The notes under the pieces were generated by a model, which ran no database searches, was not told where the DNA came from, and was given only the letters and a program-made list of their open reading frames with translations. Below are positions 4,299-5,615 of a stretch of 5,615 nt of DNA, piece after piece (the first letter of the stretch is position 1; each line of letters begins with the position of its first letter). Source of the stretch: Chloroflexota bacterium (GTDB lineage Bacteria; Chloroflexota; Ktedonobacteria; Ktedonobacterales; Ktedonobacteraceae); assembly GCA_005881295.1 (NCBI GenBank), contig VBHS01000318.1, positions 1 through 5,615 of the forward strand. The letters run 5' to 3'. Position numbers and translations under genes: made by a program.

Positions 4299-5615
4299 CT
4301 AGTTTCTTGCCTTTTTGGCCATCGTCAACGCCTTGTTGTAGGCCTCCATGGCCTGCAAGTACTCTCCCTGCCGCATATATGCATCTCCCAAAACGCGATA
4401 TCCTGCTGAATATTTGGGGGCTATCTTCAGCAGGGCGCGCATATTGCTGACAACCTCGCCCAGGAGTTCGGGGGCGATGCGTATAATGACACGATATTCT
4501 TGCATCGCTTCATCGTAGGATCCCGCGAGTTGGTATTGATAGCCTTTGATCAATCGCTCCTTGTTGCTTAATGTACCCTCCGCTGCTTTGTTCGTCGGGG
4601 CATATTCTGCCGGGCGGCTCCTGGATGAAGCCTGGTACTGCTGTGCCGCTGGCCGCTGTTGCACTGGTTGCAAGCGTACTACCGGACGCTTCATTGTCGT
4701 CTCTAGCTCGAAATCTATTGCTGTATTCGACTGTGTATTGGCAGCCGCAGCAGCAGGTGACTGGATGTTGGGCGGAGTACTGGCTACTTGCTTGGGAACA
4801 GGAACTGGCTCTGGCTGAACTGGTTGGGGCGAAAAACGGCTGATTTCCTGCTCTTCCGCACGGGAGGAGATAAGGCTCGACAGTGCATCCAGGTGAGAAG
4901 ATGCCACAGGAGTCTGTTCTGGTGCGTTGAGGTCAGCTGGTTCTATACTCGTTTGAGCAAAGGGCTCAAGTGTAACTGGCCACAAAAGCTCATCGGAGGA
5001 AGGATCTGCTGGTGTGATCACCGGTTGAGAAGATTGCTGCGGTTCAACTTCATTTGTGTCTTGTATTTGGAAATTGCCAAATTCTGCCAGCGCGGATGAA
5101 AGCGATGGTTCTTTAGCCAGGGCCGCGAGCGTTCCAGGCTCCAGAGGTCTAAAGCCTTGAAAGCGTAAATCATTTTCCAGTTCTTCCAGAGTCGTCATCA
5201 TATTCTGCTCTGGTCTGGTCAGTTTTTGTGCCGCCTGTTCCAGCCAATTCTCAAGCGTAATTTCCTGTTCTGTTGCTGGTGCGACGATTGGATTGTCTTC
5301 AGCAGTCCACTGCTGAGAGTCAGGATTTGCGGCTGGTATTGTCCAATCCATGGCGGCTTCGGGAACCTCTGCCGGTTCATCAGGTACAGGAGGCTCTGGT
5401 TCTACTGAAAGCACAGGTGGTGCAACTGGTTCGGTCTCCTGGGGGGCTGTGCTCTCGATTGGAGTGGCGCCGAGAGACTTTAGCCACTCTGGCCCAAAGG
5501 AGAATCCTGCTTCTTCCGGAGACTCCGACGAGGGAGTATTGACCTGAACATGATCTTGCCATGTGGCCCATATTTCAGGGGCCGGTGCTGACTCTTCTGG
5601 CCCTGTTGGCCCTGC
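4299..5615 (-). CDS. TPR protein with long Pro/Glu/Gln-rich region (N-terminus outside window)
   Basis: The frame stays open from the TAG at 4299 to the window edge, so 438 residues are visible and the start lies beyond 5615. The GTG at 5414 is an internal Val codon. The last 86 visible residues (353-438) form tetratricopeptide repeats: a helical pair with YQYQLAGSYDEAMQEYRVII, a middle repeat with MRALLKIAP, and a clear final TPR (YRVLGDAYMRQGEYLQAMEA). Before this lies a long low-complexity region rich in Pro, Gln, Glu, Ala and Ser, with spaced Trp motifs (Trp 16, 19, 44 in PEWLKSLG, 90, 102 and 123 in ENWLEQA) and a conserved-looking segment at about 141-165 (LEELENDLRFQGFRPLEPGT). TPRs bind proteins, so a scaffold role is likely; no enzyme domain is seen. 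It is first among the visible genes of the operon with the Roadblock and ndk genes. Confidence 0.88.
   Translation of the reverse strand, partial: AGPTGPEESAPAPEIWATWQDHVQVNTPSSESPEEAGFSFGPEWLKSLGATPIESTAPQETEPVAPPVLSVEPEPPVPDEPAEVPEAAMDWTIPAANPDSQQWTAEDNPIVAPATEQEITLENWLEQAAQKLTRPEQNMMTTLEELENDLRFQGFRPLEPGTLAALAKEPSLSSALAEFGNFQIQDTNEVEPQQSSQPVITPADPSSDELLWPVTLEPFAQTSIEPADLNAPEQTPVASSHLDALSSLISSRAEEQEISRFSPQPVQPEPVPVPKQVASTPPNIQSPAAAAANTQSNTAIDFELETTMKRPVVRLQPVQQRPAAQQYQASSRSRPAEYAPTNKAAEGTLSNKERLIKGYQYQLAGSYDEAMQEYRVIIRIAPELLGEVVSNMRALLKIAPKYSAGYRVLGDAYMRQGEYLQAMEAYNKALTMAKKARN

Noticed and set aside
4546..5099. Several plus-strand frames opposite the TPR gene
   Set aside because: They arise from the repetitive Pro/Gln/Ala codons on the other strand and lack ribosome sites.
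5412..5414. GTG as the start of the TPR protein
   Set aside because: The same frame stays open upstream to the window edge with the same Pro/Glu-rich composition and a Trp motif, and no ribosome site precedes the GTG.
1..5615. CRISPR array or rRNA
   Set aside because: No regularly spaced direct repeats of 25-40 bases and no conserved rRNA stretches were seen on either strand.

Overview
The window looks like chromosomal DNA of moderate GC content from a large-genome, soil-type bacterium. My best guess is a Chloroflexota member of the Ktedonobacteria type. This rests on gene style (a Pro/Gln-rich TPR protein with a stand-alone Roadblock/LC7 protein, a PRC/BON protein, use of TTG starts) and on remembered resemblance, not on a marker gene. 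No rRNA, tRNA or CRISPR array is visible.

Layout. (1) Positions 1-390 hold no complete gene. A near-consensus minus-strand promoter (TTGACA-17-TATGAT) drives a reading frame that starts at 35 and leaves the window; its first residues resemble, from memory, the N-terminus of TnpB-like transposases. GC-rich hairpins upstream are compatible with a mobile-element end. (2) Positions 391-2072, plus strand, hold a cytoplasmic protein with two PRC-barrel-like segments and two BON domains, a strong terminator, then a very hydrophilic, Gly- and Met-rich disordered protein with an ECF-sigma-like promoter of its own. The pair suggests stress physiology. (3) Positions 2150-2941, minus strand, hold a CPBP (CAAX protease/bacteriocin-processing) membrane protease whose -10 box sits five bases before its ATG, implying a leaderless mRNA. 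It converges with the disordered-protein gene on a shared 17-bp hairpin. (4) Positions 3068-3346, plus strand, hold a small Cys-rich protein of unknown function, divergent from the protease. (5) Positions 5615-3450, minus strand, form a tight operon: a TPR protein (N-terminus outside the window), a Roadblock/LC7 protein starting at TTG, and nucleoside diphosphate kinase. Its likely terminator is encoded inside the 3' end of the Cys-rich gene.

How the genes may work together. The TPR-Roadblock-NDK operon joins a scaffold, a regulator-type fold usually paired with Ras-like GTPases, and the enzyme that regenerates GTP. A GTPase module is a reasonable inference, but no GTPase is in the window. 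The BON protein, the disordered protein and the membrane protease are plausibly envelope or stress functions, each separately transcribed. I see no clear undescribed defence system; the best candidates for novelty are the Cys-rich small protein, the disordered protein and the mobile-element-like left edge.
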